A stretch of DNA of 7,156 bases. Origin: CAZLWA01 sp964563165 (GTDB taxonomy: Bacteria; CLD3; SB21). Under the pieces are notes generated by a model. The model saw nothing but the letters and a program-made list of their open reading frames with translations. It was not told where the DNA came from and did not search any database. Location: NCBI GenBank assembly GCA_964563165.1, contig CAZLWA010000029.1, forward strand, positions 1 to 7,156, read 5' to 3'. This document shows, piece by piece, positions 5,728-7,156 of the stretch (its first letter is position 1; the number at the start of each line of letters is the position of its first letter). The translations under genes and the position numbers were made by a program.

Positions 5728-7047
5728 GTGTATATCGAATGCCGCCGCTCCACCGTGATTATGCTGGCGGAAGACAAGATCAATGTGGCCCAACGCGGAA
5801 TCAAGCAGGGTATCGGTATTCGTGTGATTCACGGAGGACAAACAGGATATGCATTCAGCGATGAGCTGGATCCAAAGAGTATTGAATGCACCGCTCGAAC
5901 CGCATTTTGCCTTGCTCACAGCAATAGAAAAACTCCCGTTCCGGTTCATCCCCTTTCCACGAGTCAAAAGGAGGAAGGCCGGGCGCCGTGGCACGACGTT
6001 GAGATCTCAGAAAAAATGAAAATGGTCCGCCGCGCGAACTTTGCCGCACGGGATCATGACGCCCGCATCTGCGAGGTAAGCTGCACGTACTCGGATGAAC
6101 ACAAAGAAATTATTATTGCAAATTCCGAGGGCCTATGGACCCATGACAACCAAAGACTGTTCAACGTTCATGTTTTCACAATGGCGATGTCCGGCGGTGA
6201 AAAAAGCACCGGCTTTGCATCGAGCGGCGGTCGACTCGGTTTTGCGTATTTAGCTTCTCCTGAATCCGCAGCCCGCGAGGCCTCGGCGCAGGCGATTCGA
6301 AAATTAGGGTCCATCGAGGCGCCGGCCGGGACGCATACGGTCGTGATCAACAAAGGCTGGGGCGGAGTGCTTATCCATGAAGCCGTCGGCCACGGGCTTG
6401 AGGGCGATTTTAACCGGCGGGGACATTCCGTGTATTCCGGGCGGATCGGTGAAAAAGTTGCCTCAGAATTGGTCACGATCATTGACGACGGAACGATCCC
6501 GCATCATCGCGGCTCCTCGGCCATGGACGACGAAGGAGCGCCGACACGGAGAAATGTGCTGATCGAAAAAGGTATTTTGAAGAATTATTTGTTCGATAAA
6601 TTGAACGCGCAGTTGATGAATGTCCATTCTTCCGGCAACGGGCGCCGTGAAGATTTCACACACCCGCCGCTGCCGCGCATGACAAATACGTTCATGGATG
6701 CGGGTACATCGGATGCCGAAGAAATTTTGAGATCGGTAAAAAAAGGAATTTATGTGAAATCGCTCGGGGGCGGACAAGTGGATATGACGAGCGGCAATTT
6801 TGTTTTTGAGATTCAGGAAGCGTATCTTATTGAGAACGGTAAATTAACGTATCCGATCCGGGGCGCTAATTTGATCGGTAACGGGCCCGATATCATGACG
6901 AAAGTCGTTGCCGTCGGAAATGATCTGGAAATTGAGACGGGCGCAGGAACGTGCGGCAAAGAGGGACAAAGTATTCCCGTGGGCGTCGGCCAGCCGACCC
7001 TCAAGATCAGCGAAATGACGGTCGGCGGTACGAGCACTAATGAATAA
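5728..7047 (+). CDS. tldD: TldD-family zinc metalloprotease (start uncertain)
   Basis: As drawn from GTG 5728 the product has 439 residues. With the upstream open frame it could reach about 482, which is the usual TldD length (E. coli TldD, 481). The metal-binding motif HEAVGH is at 217-222 of this version, followed by GLEGDFNRRGHSVYSG. A conserved cysteine in GTCGKEGQSIPVGVGQPTLKI (C409) matches the third zinc ligand position of the family. The N-terminal strand region VIMLAEDKINVAQRGIKQGIGIRV and the DGTIPHHRGSSAMDDEGAPTRR segment are also typical. TldD forms a cytoplasmic heterodimer with TldE/PmbA that degrades unfolded peptides and matures some peptide products, such as microcin B17. No PmbA gene is in the window; it could lie to the right. 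GTG 5728 has no Shine-Dalgarno sequence and cuts into a conserved helix, so the real start is probably further left. The last two codons and the stop lie inside the heptamer repeat. Confidence 0.92.
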   Translation: MYIECRRSTVIMLAEDKINVAQRGIKQGIGIRVIHGGQTGYAFSDELDPKSIECTARTAFCLAHSNRKTPVPVHPLSTSQKEEGRAPWHDVEISEKMKMVRRANFAARDHDARICEVSCTYSDEHKEIIIANSEGLWTHDNQRLFNVHVFTMAMSGGEKSTGFASSGGRLGFAYLASPESAAREASAQAIRKLGSIEAPAGTHTVVINKGWGGVLIHEAVGHGLEGDFNRRGHSVYSGRIGEKVASELVTIIDDGTIPHHRGSSAMDDEGAPTRRNVLIEKGILKNYLFDKLNAQLMNVHSSGNGRREDFTHPPLPRMTNTFMDAGTSDAEEILRSVKKGIYVKSLGGGQVDMTSGNFVFEIQEAYLIENGKLTYPIRGANLIGNGPDIMTKVVAVGNDLEIETGAGTCGKEGQSIPVGVGQPTLKISEMTVGGTSTNE

Positions 7048-7156
7048 TGAGTAATGAATAATGAGTAATGAATAATGAGTAATGAATAATGAGTAATGAA
7101 TAATGAGTAATGAATAATGAGTAATGAATAATGAATAATGAATAATGAATAATGAG
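7038..7156 (+). repeat. Heptamer tandem repeat, 17 units, running off the window
   Basis: Exactly 17 uninterrupted heptamers are present. TAATGAA and TAATGAG alternate six times (7038-7121, a 14-bp higher-order unit). Four TAATGAA units and one TAATGAG unit follow (7122-7156). Only the seventh base varies. The array starts inside tldD, giving its last codons AAT GAA and stop TAA, and it reaches the end of the window. It contains stops in all three forward frames and an ATG in every unit. It resembles the short tandem heptamer repeats described in cyanobacteria and other bacteria. It is not a CRISPR: there are no spacers. Confidence 0.95.

Noticed and set aside
7038..7156. CRISPR-like array
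   Set aside because: Units are contiguous 7-mers with no spacers.

Overview
The window carries four well-supported protein genes and several non-coding sequence structures. Moderate GC content, a diderm-style lipoprotein, a UPF0182 membrane protein and the style of the intergenic repeats suggest an environmental Gram-negative bacterium, possibly a lineage near the FCB group. One perfect Bacteroidota-like -7 box (TAnnTTTG) hints the same way but has no matching upstream box. The phylum assignment is weak and rests on inference only.

Layout. Positions 1-128 hold the tail of one reading frame and a short GTG-started frame that overlaps it (GTGA); neither is recognised. Positions 129-289 have no gene but contain two related 17-bp palindromes 36 bp apart. 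A response regulator occupies 290-1081 on the minus strand. Its receiver domain is followed by a histidine-kinase-like DHp helical hairpin, with no ATPase domain. An AT-rich divergent control region (1082-1278) separates it from a plus-strand operon. The operon consists of a HEAT-repeat probable lipoprotein (1279-2640) and, 16 bases later with a good ribosome binding site, a 926-residue UPF0182 membrane protein (2657-5437). After it lies a 131-bp nested inverted repeat (5446-5576). Then comes a TldD-type zinc protease (first usual start GTG at 5728, stop at 7047). The homologous N-terminus of TldD appears to extend upstream, where no standard in-frame start exists. A heptamer tandem repeat (17 copies, 7038 to the window edge) supplies the last two codons and the stop of tldD.

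How the parts may work together. The HEAT protein and the UPF0182 protein are the best candidate for a poorly described system: an exported helical scaffold cotranscribed with a seven-helix membrane protein that has a very large extracytoplasmic region. The divergent response regulator could be a signalling partner but has no DNA-binding domain, so direct control of the operon is not expected. TldD normally works with TldE/PmbA, which would have to lie outside the window. No mobile element, RNA gene or CRISPR array was seen.
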